Below are positions 17,843 through 27,647 of a stretch of DNA of 35,233 nt, one piece after another. Made by a program: the position numbers and the translations under genes. Positions within the stretch are counted from its first letter, which is position 1, and each line of letters starts with the position of its first letter. Under the pieces are notes generated by a model. It had not been told where the DNA came from, searched no databases, and was given only the letters and a program-made list of their open reading frames with translations. Source of the stretch: Candidatus Kaiserbacteria bacterium CG10_big_fil_rev_8_21_14_0_10_59_10 (lineage in GTDB: Bacteria > Patescibacteriota > Minisyncoccia > Phycocordibacterales > UBA2100); assembly GCA_002773285.1 (NCBI GenBank), contig PFBM01000010.1:1-35233 (forward strand), in the 5' to 3' direction.

Positions 17843-19501
17843 CTATGCGCTTCTTCGTTTTTCGGCCGCACGTATGAACGCGCTAAAGAGGGGGTGCGGC
17901 GCGAGCGGCCGCGCGCGCAATTCCGGATGGAACTGCGTACCGACGTAAAACGGATGCTCCTTCGCTGGCAACTCGGCAATCTCCTTCAGATCCCCGTCGC
18001 GCCATGTGCCGGAAAACACCAAGCCCGCCTGCTCGAGCCGCTCGACATAATCGCGATTTATCTCATATCTGTGCCTGTGCCGCTCGGAGACGTCCGTCTT
18101 GCCGTAGGCGCGGCGCACCACACTCCCTTCGGTGAGGGTGCACGGATACGCGCCGAGGCGCATTGAGCCGCCATATTCCCCTTTTGCTATCTTTGCACGC
18201 TGCTCGGGCATGATATCGATGACGGGGTGCGCCGTTTTAGGATCGATCTCCGTCGTATTGGCGCCCGTAAGCCCCGCGACGTTGCGCGCGTACTCTATCA
18301 CGAGCATATGGAGGCCGTAGCAAAGCCCGAAGTACGGGAGCTTGTTCTCGCGCGCATACCGCGCCGCCATTATCTTTCCCTCTATGCCCGTCTCGCCGAA
18401 GCCGCCCGGAACGATGATGCCGTCGTACTCTCCGAGTGCAGAGAGCTCCAGCGTCCCTTTCTGGATGTCCTTCGCGTTTATCCATGCAATTTCCGGTCTC
18501 AAGTCGCTCGCGTAGGCGGAAAATTTTATGGCTTCGATGACGGAGAGATACGCATCCGAGAGCACGAAGTCGCCTGTGTCAAAATACTTGCCGACGATGC
18601 CTATCTTTACGACGCCGTTGCCGTTGTGCGCGTGGGCAGCGAACGTCTCCCACTCCTTCAGATCGGGCGCGCTCTTGGCCCGCTTGCCGAGCGCGCGCAA
18701 CAAGATGTCCGAAAGTTTGTCGCGCTCGAAATTGAGCGGCACGTCGTAGATGCTGTCGACGTCCGGCGCGGAGATGATGTGGTCGGAGAGCACGTTGCAC
18801 GAGGCGGCCAACTTTTCCTTGCGCCGCTGGTCCAAGGCGACCGCGCTGCGGGCAATGATTATGTCCGGCTGGACGCCATAGGAGTTGAGCATGGAAACGG
18901 CGTGCTGTGTCGGGCGCGTCTTCATCTCCCCGAGCGTTCCCGGTATCGGAAGATAACTGACCATGATAAAGAGCACGTTCGCGGGATTCTCCAAATGCAG
19001 CACGCGCGCGGCCTCGATAAAAAGCGCATTCTGGAAATCGCCGATGGTGCCGCCTATCTCGACGACGGATACGTCCGAACTGCTCTTGGCCGCCGCCTGC
19101 TTGTAGCGGCTGACGATCTCGTCGCGCACGTGCGGTATCGCTTCCACGCACTTGCCGCCGTAGCCGAGATTGCGTTCTCGTTCTATCACTGTGCGGTATA
19201 TCGAGCCGCTCGTCATGTAATCCTCCGGCCCGAGGTCGCGGCCGAGGAACCGCTCGTAATTGCCCATGTCCTGATCCGTTTCGAGGCCTGAGTCGAGCAC
19301 GAACACCTCTCCGTGCTCTATAGGGTTCATCGTGCCTGCGTCTACGTTCAGGTATGGATCGACTTTCACGAGATTGATGGAAAGTCCGCGCGCGGAGAGT
19401 ATTTTGCCGATGGACGCGGTGGCGATACCCTTGCCGACGCCCGACATGACCCCGCCGATGACGAAGATGTATTTGTGACCCCCCTTTCGCGCACGCACCA
19501 T
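17843..19501 (-). CDS. pyrG: CTP synthase
   Basis: YIFVIGGVMSGVGKGIATASIGKILSARG, KVDPYLNVDAGTMNPIEHGEVFVLDSGLETDQDMGNYERF and the glutaminase motifs PGGFG...YFGLCYG. Start placed at MVRARKGGHKYIFV. Confidence 0.97.
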   Translation of the reverse strand: MVRARKGGHKYIFVIGGVMSGVGKGIATASIGKILSARGLSINLVKVDPYLNVDAGTMNPIEHGEVFVLDSGLETDQDMGNYERFLGRDLGPEDYMTSGSIYRTVIERERNLGYGGKCVEAIPHVRDEIVSRYKQAAAKSSSDVSVVEIGGTIGDFQNALFIEAARVLHLENPANVLFIMVSYLPIPGTLGEMKTRPTQHAVSMLNSYGVQPDIIIARSAVALDQRRKEKLAASCNVLSDHIISAPDVDSIYDVPLNFERDKLSDILLRALGKRAKSAPDLKEWETFAAHAHNGNGVVKIGIVGKYFDTGDFVLSDAYLSVIEAIKFSAYASDLRPEIAWINAKDIQKGTLELSALGEYDGIIVPGGFGETGIEGKIMAARYARENKLPYFGLCYGLHMLVIEYARNVAGLTGANTTEIDPKTAHPVIDIMPEQRAKIAKGEYGGSMRLGAYPCTLTEGSVVRRAYGKTDVSERHRHRYEINRDYVERLEQAGLVFSGTWRDGDLKEIAELPAKEHPFYVGTQFHPELRARPLAPHPLFSAFIRAAEKRRSA

Positions 19502-19619
19502 ATGTCGCGCTTCACTGTACCACCATACAGACGGTCTCAAAAACGGATTTTTGTGTGCATATCCGCATGCGGGCGGGCGCGAGCGCGAGCCCGCGCGACG
19601 GTACGACCGTGCAAGGCCA

Positions 19620-19639
19620 GGCGCGGCCCCGGCCGCGCC
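19620..19639. terminator. GC-rich hairpin GGCGCGGCC-CC-GGCCGCGCC downstream of ftsX
   Basis: Perfect inverted repeat just after the ftsX stop; no clear T run. Confidence 0.35.
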
Positions 19640-19646
19640 ACGAGTA

Positions 19647-20570
19647 TTAGGCGCGCAAGTACCGGCGCACCGCAAGCAAGCTGGAAAGTGCCCCCAGAAG
19701 GATGCCCGTCCCCATGATAACGAGGAATAGTAGGGGGAACTGCGTCGTGTAGTAGGTAAGAACATTAAACGTGCCGAAGAATCGCTCGGAGGCCGGCCCT
19801 AGCCATAGTGCGATCGGGTACATAACGATGAGAACGACAAGCCCCGATACCACGCCGTACAGAATGCCCGCGATGACGAACGGACCTCGCACATACCAGC
19901 GCGAAGCGCCCACAAGATTCATCACGCCTATCTCGTCGCGTGAGGTGTAGATAGCGAGGCGGATAGTGTTGAAGGCAATGAGAATGGAGGCAAGGATCAG
20001 GAAACCCGCAATGGCAAAGCCCGCCGTGCGAGACGTGTCGATAATAGCGGTCAGCCGGTCTATGGCAGCTTTATTCTGATGAAAATTCACCTTGGTGATT
20101 ATCTCGCCGCCAGGAGCTTGGTGCTGCGCATCCAAAAACGCCGCGATTGATTCGTATTGAGAGGTTTCTTTGGCCCGAATTGCGAGTGACGCGCCCAGGG
20201 GGTTTTCGTCGAGCTGCTCCAGGGCCTGCAGCGTAAGCTGGTCGTTCTTATGCCGCTCGCGGAAATCGCTCAACGCCTGTTCGCGGCTGGTATACGAGAC
20301 GAGCGCGACTTCGGGCAGCGACTCGAGCGAGCGCTGCATCGCAAGCACCTGTTCCTCATCCGCGTCCGTCGCGAAGTAGACATTGACATCGACTTTGTTG
20401 GTAAGCTGCCTTAGCGTCTCTGAAAGCGCCGCGCTCGCGACAAGAAGCCCGGCGATGACGAACAGCGTGGTCGTCATAATGAGAATGGCCGAGAGCGATA
20501 CGAAACCGTTCCGCAGGAACCCGATAAGCCCGTAGCGAGCGATGCGTTTTGTTGTGACCCACATAGTCAT
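19647..20570 (-). CDS. ftsX: cell division protein FtsX (permease)
   Basis: Four-TM architecture, VDVNVYFATDADEEQVLAMQRSLESLPEVALVSYTSREQAL extracellular domain, ASILIAFNTIRLAIYTSRDEIGVMNLVGASRWYVRGPF. Confidence 0.93.
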   Translation of the reverse strand: MTMWVTTKRIARYGLIGFLRNGFVSLSAILIMTTTLFVIAGLLVASAALSETLRQLTNKVDVNVYFATDADEEQVLAMQRSLESLPEVALVSYTSREQALSDFRERHKNDQLTLQALEQLDENPLGASLAIRAKETSQYESIAAFLDAQHQAPGGEIITKVNFHQNKAAIDRLTAIIDTSRTAGFAIAGFLILASILIAFNTIRLAIYTSRDEIGVMNLVGASRWYVRGPFVIAGILYGVVSGLVVLIVMYPIALWLGPASERFFGTFNVLTYYTTQFPLLFLVIMGTGILLGALSSLLAVRRYLRA

Positions 20571-20663
20571 AGCATGTAGCTTGTAGCTTGTAGCTTGTAG
20601 TCGACAGGTGCAAAAGGCAAGCGAGCCGCGAAAGCAGCAGCGAGATCTGCGTTACGGAACGGA

Positions 20664-21344
20664 TTATAGAACATACTTTCCTTGTTTGTCGTCCCTGATA
20701 ATACGCCCCTGGTCGAGCGTGACGACGCGCCGCCCCACCGAATCGACGACGCCTTTGTTGTGCGTCGTGAGAAGTACGGTGGTGCCGAGGTCGTTGATGC
20801 GCTTCAGTATCTCAACTACGTCGAGCGTGTTTATCGGGTCGAGGTTGCCCGTCGGCTCGTCCGCGATAAGCACATCCGGCTGATTCACGATGGCGCGCGC
20901 GATAGCGACCCGCTGCTGCTCGCCGCCCGAGAGTTCGCGAGGGAAACTCCACATTTTATCCGGAAGTCCGACCAGCTCCAGCACATGCGGCACGTCGGCG
21001 CGTATCTCATCGTCGTCCTTGCCCGCAACCTCCATCGCGAAGGCGATGTTTTCATATACCGTTTTGGTGGGAAGCAGGCGAAAATCTTGGAAGACGGTAC
21101 CGATGTTGCGGCGCATCTCAAGAAGCTCTTTTTGAGAGAGGGAGGCGATCTCGCGAGAGCCGAAATATACGGAACCCGCGGTCGGAAAAAGCTCGGCAAA
21201 AAGCATTTTGAGCAGCGTCGTCTTTCCCGCGCCCGAATGCCCCACGATGGAAACGAATTCGCCCGGATCTATCCCGAGCGTGATGTCCTCAATGGCGGGA
21301 TACCCGCCGTTGTACGTCATCGTTACTTTGTCGTAGTAAATCAT
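20664..21344 (-). CDS. ftsE: cell division ATP-binding protein FtsE
   Basis: MIYYDKVTMTYNGGYPAIEDITLGIDPGEFVSIVGHSGAGKTTLLK, LSGGEQQRVAIARAIVNQPDVLIADEPTGNLD. Confidence 0.95.
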   Translation of the reverse strand: MIYYDKVTMTYNGGYPAIEDITLGIDPGEFVSIVGHSGAGKTTLLKMLFAELFPTAGSVYFGSREIASLSQKELLEMRRNIGTVFQDFRLLPTKTVYENIAFAMEVAGKDDDEIRADVPHVLELVGLPDKMWSFPRELSGGEQQRVAIARAIVNQPDVLIADEPTGNLDPINTLDVVEILKRINDLGTTVLLTTHNKGVVDSVGRRVVTLDQGRIIRDDKQGKYVL

Positions 21345-21532
21345 GTGCTAGACATCCTTAACGAGCAACCGCGAGTTTAGAAGCTCTTGCACCCGCCAAA
21401 ATTCTTTTTGCGAAACGGCGCCCGCATTCCGCAAAACGGATCGCGCGAAATGCGCATGTATTGCTCACCGCATGTCCAGAATTTAGGCGGGTCAAGCGTA
21501 TGTAATTCCCTTCGGTCATAACATCCGCTTGA

Positions 21533-22423
21533 TTATACAGTACCATCGCCGCTGTCCAAGGTTTTCGCTTCATCAATGAAGGATTGTATGTCTCCTTCGA
21601 GCACACGTTCGACGTCCCGCCGCTCATGTCCCGTGCGATGGTCCTTGACAAGCTGGTAGGGATGCAGCACGTACGAGCGTATCTGGCTGCCCCACTCTAT
21701 TTTTGCACTCGAGGCCGCGGCAAGGCCGCGCGTTTCTTGTGCGGCCGCCTCCTCGCGCATCTGGTAGAGCTTCCCGCGCAGCATCTCGAGTGCCTTCTCC
21801 TTATTCTGCGCCTGGCTGCGCTCCGAGGTCACGTGGACGGAGATGCCGGTCGGCTTGTGCACGGCGCGCACCGCCGTTTCGCGTTTATTCACGTTTTGTC
21901 CTCCGGGGCCGCCGGCCCGCGCGAACGTCACCTCAAGCTCGTCCTCCGGAATGCGAAGTTCCCCCACATCCGGCAGCCGCGGCAGCACCTCGACGAGAGA
22001 GAACGATGTTTGCCGCTTGCCTTGCCCGAAGGGCGAGAGCCGCACGAGCCGATGCACGCCCGCCTCGCGCTTGAGCGCGCCATACGGGCCGCTTCCCGAA
22101 ACCTCGAACGAAACGCTCCGGTATCCGCCCATCGTATTCGCGTTCGCGGAAAGCAGCGACACGCTCCAGCCCTTCGCTTCCGCATATTTCGAATACATGC
22201 GCAGCAACATGCCGGAAAAATCCTCCGCATCGTCGCCGCCCGCGCCGGAAACGATGGTGACGATAGCGTCACCCTTGTCGTACGCACCGCTTCCCGCGCG
22301 CCTCGCTTTCAGCTCTTGGTACTCTCTCAGCGCCTCCTGCGCCGCCTCCTTGTCGGCCCAAAAGTCGGGCGCGGCCATCCGGGCCTCTATGTCGGCGATT
22401 TTCTTGCGAACATCCTCACTCAT
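21533..22423 (-). CDS. prfB: peptide chain release factor 2 (short form)
   Basis: [14 protein letters not shown] (SPF tripeptide), [20 protein letters not shown] (GGQ), [18 protein letters not shown]. Confidence 0.93.
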   Translation of the reverse strand: MSEDVRKKIADIEARMAAPDFWADKEAAQEALREYQELKARRAGSGAYDKGDAIVTIVSGAGGDDAEDFSGMLLRMYSKYAEAKGWSVSLLSANANTMGGYRSVSFEVSGSGPYGALKREAGVHRLVRLSPFGQGKRQTSFSLVEVLPRLPDVGELRIPEDELEVTFARAGGPGGQNVNKRETAVRAVHKPTGISVHVTSERSQAQNKEKALEMLRGKLYQMREEAAAQETRGLAAASSAKIEWGSQIRSYVLHPYQLVKDHRTGHERRDVERVLEGDIQSFIDEAKTLDSGDGTV

Positions 22424-22446
22424 CACGAGAGCAGTATACACCTCGG

Positions 22447-22519
22447 AGCCAGCGGCCGGGATCGAACCGGCGACCTGCGCGTTACGAGTGCGCTGCTCTA
22501 CCGACTGAGCTACGCTGGC
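22447..22519 (-). tRNA. tRNA-Thr(CGT)
   Basis: GCCAGCG...CGCTGGC acceptor, CTCGTAA anticodon loop, TTCGATC T-loop. Confidence 0.9.
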
Positions 22520-22623
22520 CTATGCGGCATGGAATATACCATTTTCCTCCTTATTCTCCAATGGAGGATGCCGGAATAGCGCACTCGTACCGCCCCGCCC
22601 CGCCCGCGGCAGAGGTTGCTGCA

Positions 22624-22968
22624 TCAGAAATTCCAAAGCGACCTAAAGAGCTCGTCCTGGCGCTTGAAGAACTCGTTCACGCGCTCAAACTCTTTCTCCA
22701 CCTCCGCGCGCATTCGAAGAATATCGCTTTCGCTTAACGGCGTTGACGTTGCATACGTACGGAACTGCTTGCCGTCGAAAACCGTGATTATCTCATTCCT
22801 GAAGCCCGGGCTTTCAAATGCGCTCGAATATGATGCGATATCACCCAGAGCGTAGGTCGGCTCTTTTCTCTGTGTCTCCCGGTAGAGGAGTACGTTGCCA
22901 GTGACGCTTGCCACAAGCAAGAGCGCGAGCAAACCTGTCAGCAGTTTTTGGTCCTCTTCCCACCTCAT
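22624..22968 (-). CDS. small membrane-anchored protein of unknown function
   Basis: MRWEEDQKLLTGLLALLLVASVTGNVLLYRETQ (one TM), then a charged helical tail. The upstream ATG at 23004 lies in the hsp20 terminator hairpin. Confidence 0.6.
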   Translation of the reverse strand: MRWEEDQKLLTGLLALLLVASVTGNVLLYRETQRKEPTYALGDIASYSSAFESPGFRNEIITVFDGKQFRTYATSTPLSESDILRMRAEVEKEFERVNEFFKRQDELFRSLWNF

Positions 22969-22986
22969 ACCTGCTCTTGAAGCGCT

Positions 22987-23018
22987 GCGGCGCCATCCCG
23001 TCACTGGGATGGCGCCGC
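22987..23018 (-). terminator. strong hairpin downstream of hsp20
   Basis: GCGGCGCCATCCC-GTCACT-GGGATGGCGCCGC, 13-bp perfect stem immediately after the hsp20 stop. Confidence 0.55.
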
Positions 23019-23022
23019 GCGA

Positions 23023-23526
23023 TTAATCGACGACCTCGACCTTTACCTTGTGTTTCTTTGCCTCCTCCGATTTCGGCAACGTAATGGTGAGAACACCATT
23101 TTTTGCCTTTGCCGAGATGTCATCCGTCTTCACCCGTGCCGGCAGCGCGAATTCCCTCCTGAACTCGCCGAATTCACGCTCATAGCGATACACCTTTCCT
23201 CTCTTATCCTCGTCCTTCACTTCCTTCTCGATCCTTCCGGAGAGCGAAAGGTAGTCCTCGCCGACCTCAATGTTGATTTTATCCGGATCAATGCCTGGCA
23301 CGTTCGCCACGACCTTGATCTCCTCATCCGTTTCGGATACATCCACTTTCGGGAACAAGGTACTCACGCCCGAGAGTCCGCGGTTGCGGAATAAACTCGG
23401 AGTGAGCACATTGAACGGGTCGAAGAGATCGTCGTCAAAGAAACGATTGATGAGTGTGAACGGACTTCTCGACTCGTAGGACGCAACCGAGCGGTCCTGG
23501 TCGTCTCGTTTTGCTATATTTACCAT
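23023..23526 (-). CDS. Hsp20/alpha-crystallin family small heat shock protein
   Basis: PKVDVSETDEEIKVVANVPGIDPDKINIEVGEDYLSLSGR...FRREFALPARVKTDDISAKAKNGVLTITLPK. Confidence 0.95.
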   Translation of the reverse strand: MVNIAKRDDQDRSVASYESRSPFTLINRFFDDDLFDPFNVLTPSLFRNRGLSGVSTLFPKVDVSETDEEIKVVANVPGIDPDKINIEVGEDYLSLSGRIEKEVKDEDKRGKVYRYEREFGEFRREFALPARVKTDDISAKAKNGVLTITLPKSEEAKKHKVKVEVVD

Positions 23527-24077
23527 ACGCAGTTAGTTTGTTCGTTACATGCTGATAATCTCGACCTGTATGTTCTCTCCAAACACATCTCAGTACCGGA
23601 GAAGTTTGCTATCTGCTCAAACAAACCTGCAAAATGCGCGGATATGCTTTTTGCGCAATTGCCAACCTTGGTTCAACACATAACACATGCATCTCTCGCG
23701 TTAACTGGTCGCGTCTGTACTTTACCCATACAGCCCGAGGATGCCGTTTGTGGTTATCCCCTCGGGCCAGTGCCATACGCATGGCACTCACAATCAATAC
23801 ATGGGACACCTCACGAGCTATTCAATTGTCGATACGGCAGGAAACCTACGCAAGCACTTCGGATGCGCTTCTGGGAAAACCCGAGAATCTTTGCTAAACC
23901 GCATCGGACGTTGAACGAACGAACTTCCGAAGCGTTTTCGCATTTCCTTCCGCGTAACGGATCGGTACAGTCGCCATCGCTCAAACAGATGCCCTTATGT
24001 CTCCGATGGTTCGACCACGCCATCTGACCGCATCTGACCGTTTACACCCTATATAACGGACCAGGCGCAAAAAGGTG

Positions 24078-24671
24078 TCACCTTCCCTGTAGGAACCGGG
24101 GGCTGGTATACATGCGTTTTTTGGGGGCGAACGCCGCGATATCCATAAGATACGGGTGGGAGGCCAGTTTTTTGCGCGTGCGGGAGAGAATAAGCTTCAC
24201 CGCGTTCTCGGACGCATTCATAATACGGGCGATATCCTTGATGGGCTTTCCGTCCTGGTAGTACATAAGAAGCGCATCGCGGTTCCTCGCAGGCAACTCC
24301 TGAATGGCGCGCCAAAGCGCTTTCGCCTCTGACTTTCGATACACGTCTTCCGTTATCTCGTACGGAACCGCATCGGTCGGCAGCTCATTGACCGGAACGC
24401 TCTTTGGTTTTCGATAGTGGTCGACGAGAAGATTATGGGCGATGCTGAGGAGGTAGGTGAGGTACGGATATCCGCGATGCTTGAACTTCCGAAGGTGCCG
24501 AAAGGCGCGCAGGAACGTCTCCTGCATCAAATCCTCCGAGAGTTCTTTGTCATGCCCCGTGCGGTACCAAAAATAGTTGAAGACCTTGTCAGCGTACTTT
24601 CTGTAGAGCGCTTCGTATTTCGCAGGGGTGGCTTTGGCGGTATCTATTAGCAATACGTCGTCGTGATGCAT
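24078..24671 (-). CDS. ECF-type RNA polymerase sigma factor
   Basis: YEALYRKYADKVFNYFWYRTGHDKELSEDLMQETFLRAFRHL (region 2), LPARNRDALLMYYQDGKPIKDIARIMNASENAVKLILSRTRKKL (region 4). Confidence 0.93.
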   Translation of the reverse strand: MHHDDVLLIDTAKATPAKYEALYRKYADKVFNYFWYRTGHDKELSEDLMQETFLRAFRHLRKFKHRGYPYLTYLLSIAHNLLVDHYRKPKSVPVNELPTDAVPYEITEDVYRKSEAKALWRAIQELPARNRDALLMYYQDGKPIKDIARIMNASENAVKLILSRTRKKLASHPYLMDIAAFAPKKRMYTSPRFLQGR

Positions 24672-24797
24672 AGCTATCGAAGCATATGGCTGGTGAGCGG
24701 TTCTCTAGCGTCAACCAAAGTGGCTCGCCGCGCCTGCTGTTGGATATTCATTGTACTCCTCATAAATCTTTTTTTGCAAAAAAGATACTGGTACGAA

Positions 24798-24830
24798 CAC
24801 CCCCCATCGCGCTGCGCGCGATGGGGGGTG
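24798..24830. terminator. 15-bp perfect GC-rich hairpin CACCCCCCATCGCGC-TGC-GCGCGATGGGGGGTG
   Basis: Exact inverted repeat between the DUF5667-like gene and the sigma factor gene; a second A/T palindrome ATCTTTTTTTGCAAAAAAGAT lies at 24766-24786. Confidence 0.55.
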
Positions 24831-24850
24831 GATATTTCCGAATATAGGGT

Positions 24851-25996
24851 TTACCGCCTTACTCCCGGGTTAGCCGGCACCGCTTCTCCTGCAGGCTGCC
24901 CTGCCGCTTCGTTCTCACTCTCCGGCCTGAGCGCGGCATCGCTCCCGCTGCTGGATTCCGCGACTTCTATTTCTTCCGACTCACTGCCCTGATCGGCACT
25001 TTCGACCGAATTCTCAGGAATACTTCTTCCTTGCGGTGCCGGTTCAGCAGGGCGTCCGGTTTGAACAGGCGCCGCGCGCTCCATGAGCTTTGGCGTACTT
25101 TTATCCAGTGCTCGCTGAATGCTCTCCCGTGCTTGCGCCGGAGCTTTGCTCTGCACATCACGCAATACATCGCGATGATGCGCTGTCGCCCGCTCTACCA
25201 ACTGCTCCACGGTCGTTTCCCCCGTTTGGAGTCCTTGTGCAAGCACGGATATTTCTTGTCCGAACTCGGCATATCGCTCGAACTCTGCGAGTACGTCCGC
25301 CACTCCGTCTCCGTCATCATCACCGTTCCTGCTCGTCGCCTCTCCTGCTATGCCCTCGATCTTAAGATATGCAGCCGCTCTCGCCTGTGCGGCATTGAGA
25401 CGGCCCTCGGCGGCTCGGGCAAAAATATCAACTGCCGCTTCGGGGTCTCGCTCTGCAACGGCGCGCAGGGCTTCTATCTGGCCTGCAATAGAGCGCTCCT
25501 TCGCCGCCCTAATAGATTCTTTTGCTTGTTCCGGCACGCGCTCAAGGACCTCATCGAGCACCGTAAGATGCTTTGTGGTGGCGTCAGCGATCCGTTTGAG
25601 CAAGTCAAAATCCGGGTCACCCTGAACGCCTCCTGTCCGCACCGTCGCGAGGTCTGATTTTAGTGTCGCTATCCTCGCGCGCTCACTTTGGTCTTGGAAC
25701 ATGGGGATGACGGCGGCCGCAAGGATCTCCCCCGCCTCTTCTCCGTCCCGCTCGACAAGCGCTTTCGCTTCAGCAAGCCGCTTTTCGGCCAGATATAGAT
25801 GCCGCTCCGCCTTTGCGCTGTTGCCAAAGGTAAGAAATGTGCCTACGCGCTCAAAAAACCCCTTAATGAAGTATGCAGGGCTGCCGGGCAGTATGCCTGG
25901 CTCCGGAAGGTCCTGTAACTGCGCAAACGCGGGGCCGGCAAACATGAGCATCGCGATCGCGAATGCTGTTATGGTTATATTTTTCATACGTATCAT
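24851..25996 (-). CDS. secreted protein with DUF5667-like domain
   Basis: Signal peptide; LPEPGILPGSPAYFIKGFFERVGTFLTFGNSAKAERHLYLAEKRLAEAKAL; acidic low-complexity C-terminus. Confidence 0.75.
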   Translation of the reverse strand: MIRMKNITITAFAIAMLMFAGPAFAQLQDLPEPGILPGSPAYFIKGFFERVGTFLTFGNSAKAERHLYLAEKRLAEAKALVERDGEEAGEILAAAVIPMFQDQSERARIATLKSDLATVRTGGVQGDPDFDLLKRIADATTKHLTVLDEVLERVPEQAKESIRAAKERSIAGQIEALRAVAERDPEAAVDIFARAAEGRLNAAQARAAAYLKIEGIAGEATSRNGDDDGDGVADVLAEFERYAEFGQEISVLAQGLQTGETTVEQLVERATAHHRDVLRDVQSKAPAQARESIQRALDKSTPKLMERAAPVQTGRPAEPAPQGRSIPENSVESADQGSESEEIEVAESSSGSDAALRPESENEAAGQPAGEAVPANPGVRR

Positions 25997-26161
25997 TATA
26001 TGTCCATTAATTTTCTTATACTAAAGTGCCCCACCCCTGTCTCACCCTATGCTACGCTACCTAGACATAATACGGATGGAACCCTTACACGATAGTATCA
26101 CTCTTTCTCTCACAGCGCACTCTCGGCGTAGGTAAAGCCACAGTGCTCATTCCAATTCTTG

Positions 26162-26234
26162 AGCCGATGGCCGGATTTGAACCGGCGACCTACCCCTTAC
26201 CATGGGGTTGCTCTACCAACTGAGCTACATCGGC
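26162..26234 (-). tRNA. tRNA-Thr(GGT)
   Basis: GCCGATG...CATCGGC acceptor, ACCCC-ATGGTAA-GGGGT anticodon arm, TTCAAAT T-loop. Confidence 0.92.
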
Positions 26235-26323
26235 ACGCTTATGCTCCATCTGCAACGGAAGCATATGCATAATACTGATTTTTTTGCGCATGCACAGAGC
26301 GAGCCGATGATATACTTTTCCGC

Positions 26324-26548
26324 ATGGCAAAAAAGAGACGCGGGAAGAACCTGGTGCAATACGTTATCGGCAATCTCGGGCTGCTGCTGGGATTCGTTCT
26401 CATCTGGCGAGGCGTGTGGCACCTTCTGGATGAGTTCGATATGCGCTTCATGGGCGGCGACCAGATCGTAACGGCCGTCGTCGGCATCGTCGTAGGGTTG
26501 CTCGTACTCTACCTGCCGGATCGCAAGCCGACCGATTCAGCGCACTGA
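26324..26548 (+). CDS. small two-TM membrane protein
   Basis: MAKKRRGKNLVQYVIGNLGLLLGFVLIWRGVWHLLDEFDMRFMGGDQIVTAVVGIVVGLLVLYLPDRK. Confidence 0.65.
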   Translation: MAKKRRGKNLVQYVIGNLGLLLGFVLIWRGVWHLLDEFDMRFMGGDQIVTAVVGIVVGLLVLYLPDRKPTDSAH

Positions 26549-27208
26549 TACCGGTACGGGATAGCTGTAGAGCTCCTCGGCCATCGGCGCAATGCGCTCG
26601 TCAGTGACGTGTTCGGGGGAGATGTCTGTTTGCGCGAATATCTGCTCTTCAATTTTCCTTAGCGCGTCGACATTCGCATCAGCGATATCATCCTGCGTAC
26701 TGCGCAGGTCGGCTCGTCTTTTTGCGTGCCTTTTCTTACCCTCCGCGAGCCGCTCCTCCATGCTCACGACACCATGGGGGCTCACGCGCTGGTCGGCATA
26801 CTCGGCGATCTTCAATTCCAACGGCACGGCGCCGGCAACAATGTGCGCTTTTGAGAACCCCATTGACCCAATGATGCGAATGGCCGACGGCGGCAATCCT
26901 ATTTCTCGTGCGATGTGCTCGGTCGCCGCATGCTCATCGTCGCCGTACTTCGCGTGGTACTCCTGCTTCACTTCCTGCCAATAGGCCAACCCTTGCGGCT
27001 CAAGAAATTCCGGAAAGAGCGAGAGGTCGGCTTTTATGATATTGCCCATGTCGTGAAAAAGGCCGGCGAATATGACATCTTGCTCCTTTACCTCTTTCTC
27101 CACTATGTGACGTGCGATCATCTTGCCCACCGCAGCGACGCGCACCTGATGCAGCGCAAGCCCGGGCATGATGCGATAGTGCTCGTATATGTCGCGAGCG
27201 GTGCGCAT
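26537..27208 (-). CDS. HD-domain phosphohydrolase
   Basis: HQVRVAAVGKMIARHIV...VIFAGLFHDMGNIIKADLSLF...EHIAREIGLP: His and HD metal-binding motifs. Confidence 0.85.
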   Translation of the reverse strand: MRTARDIYEHYRIMPGLALHQVRVAAVGKMIARHIVEKEVKEQDVIFAGLFHDMGNIIKADLSLFPEFLEPQGLAYWQEVKQEYHAKYGDDEHAATEHIAREIGLPPSAIRIIGSMGFSKAHIVAGAVPLELKIAEYADQRVSPHGVVSMEERLAEGKKRHAKRRADLRSTQDDIADANVDALRKIEEQIFAQTDISPEHVTDERIAPMAEELYSYPVPVSVR

Positions 27209-27218
27209 TGGAACGATG

Positions 27219-27647
27219 CTACCGTAGGCGCGGTTCGATGTCGAACACGAATATGTACTCGCTCGGCGCTATCTCCACTCCTTTGCGCGGCTCGGGGCGG
27301 ACTTCCGCGAGCGTAACCGTTTCCGCCTCTGTCGTGAGCGGCTCACCGAGAACGAACTCCGCAGGATATCCCGTGGGCGAGCCGAGCCCGCTTATCATCA
27401 TTGCCCGCACCCGTACCGTGCCCGCCCAAATGCACTGCATATCCGCCGGACAACGGCTGTCTTCGAGCACTTCCCACGGCGTTATGTATACACCCAACCC
27501 CGCGGCCTCCTCGCCAAGCCGAACTTCAGCACGCACCCTCTGCGGTTCAGCTTCTCCAGGGGCAAAGGAACCCTTATCGCCGAATAAATACCATATCCAG
27601 CCGACAAGTATCAGGAACACCGCAGGTACAATAATGTATTTCGCCAT
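27219..27647 (-). CDS. membrane-anchored protein of unknown function
   Basis: N-terminal TM (IIVPAVFLILVGWIWYLFG), then LGEEAAGLGVYITPWEVLEDSRCPADMQCIWAGTVRVRAMM. Confidence 0.65.
   Translation of the reverse strand: MAKYIIVPAVFLILVGWIWYLFGDKGSFAPGEAEPQRVRAEVRLGEEAAGLGVYITPWEVLEDSRCPADMQCIWAGTVRVRAMMISGLGSPTGYPAEFVLGEPLTTEAETVTLAEVRPEPRKGVEIAPSEYIFVFDIEPRLR

Noticed and set aside
18227-19291. 354-aa plus-strand ORF
   Set aside because: Antisense to pyrG, a well-supported gene; GC-rich codon mirror effect.
21533-22441. Programmed frameshift in prfB
   Set aside because: The encoded RF2 starts at an internal N-terminal position and is in one frame; no in-frame UGA with slippery sequence was seen.
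23644-24027. 127-aa plus-strand ORF upstream of hsp20
   Set aside because: No family resemblance, unusual composition, and overlaps strong hairpins; treated as non-coding.
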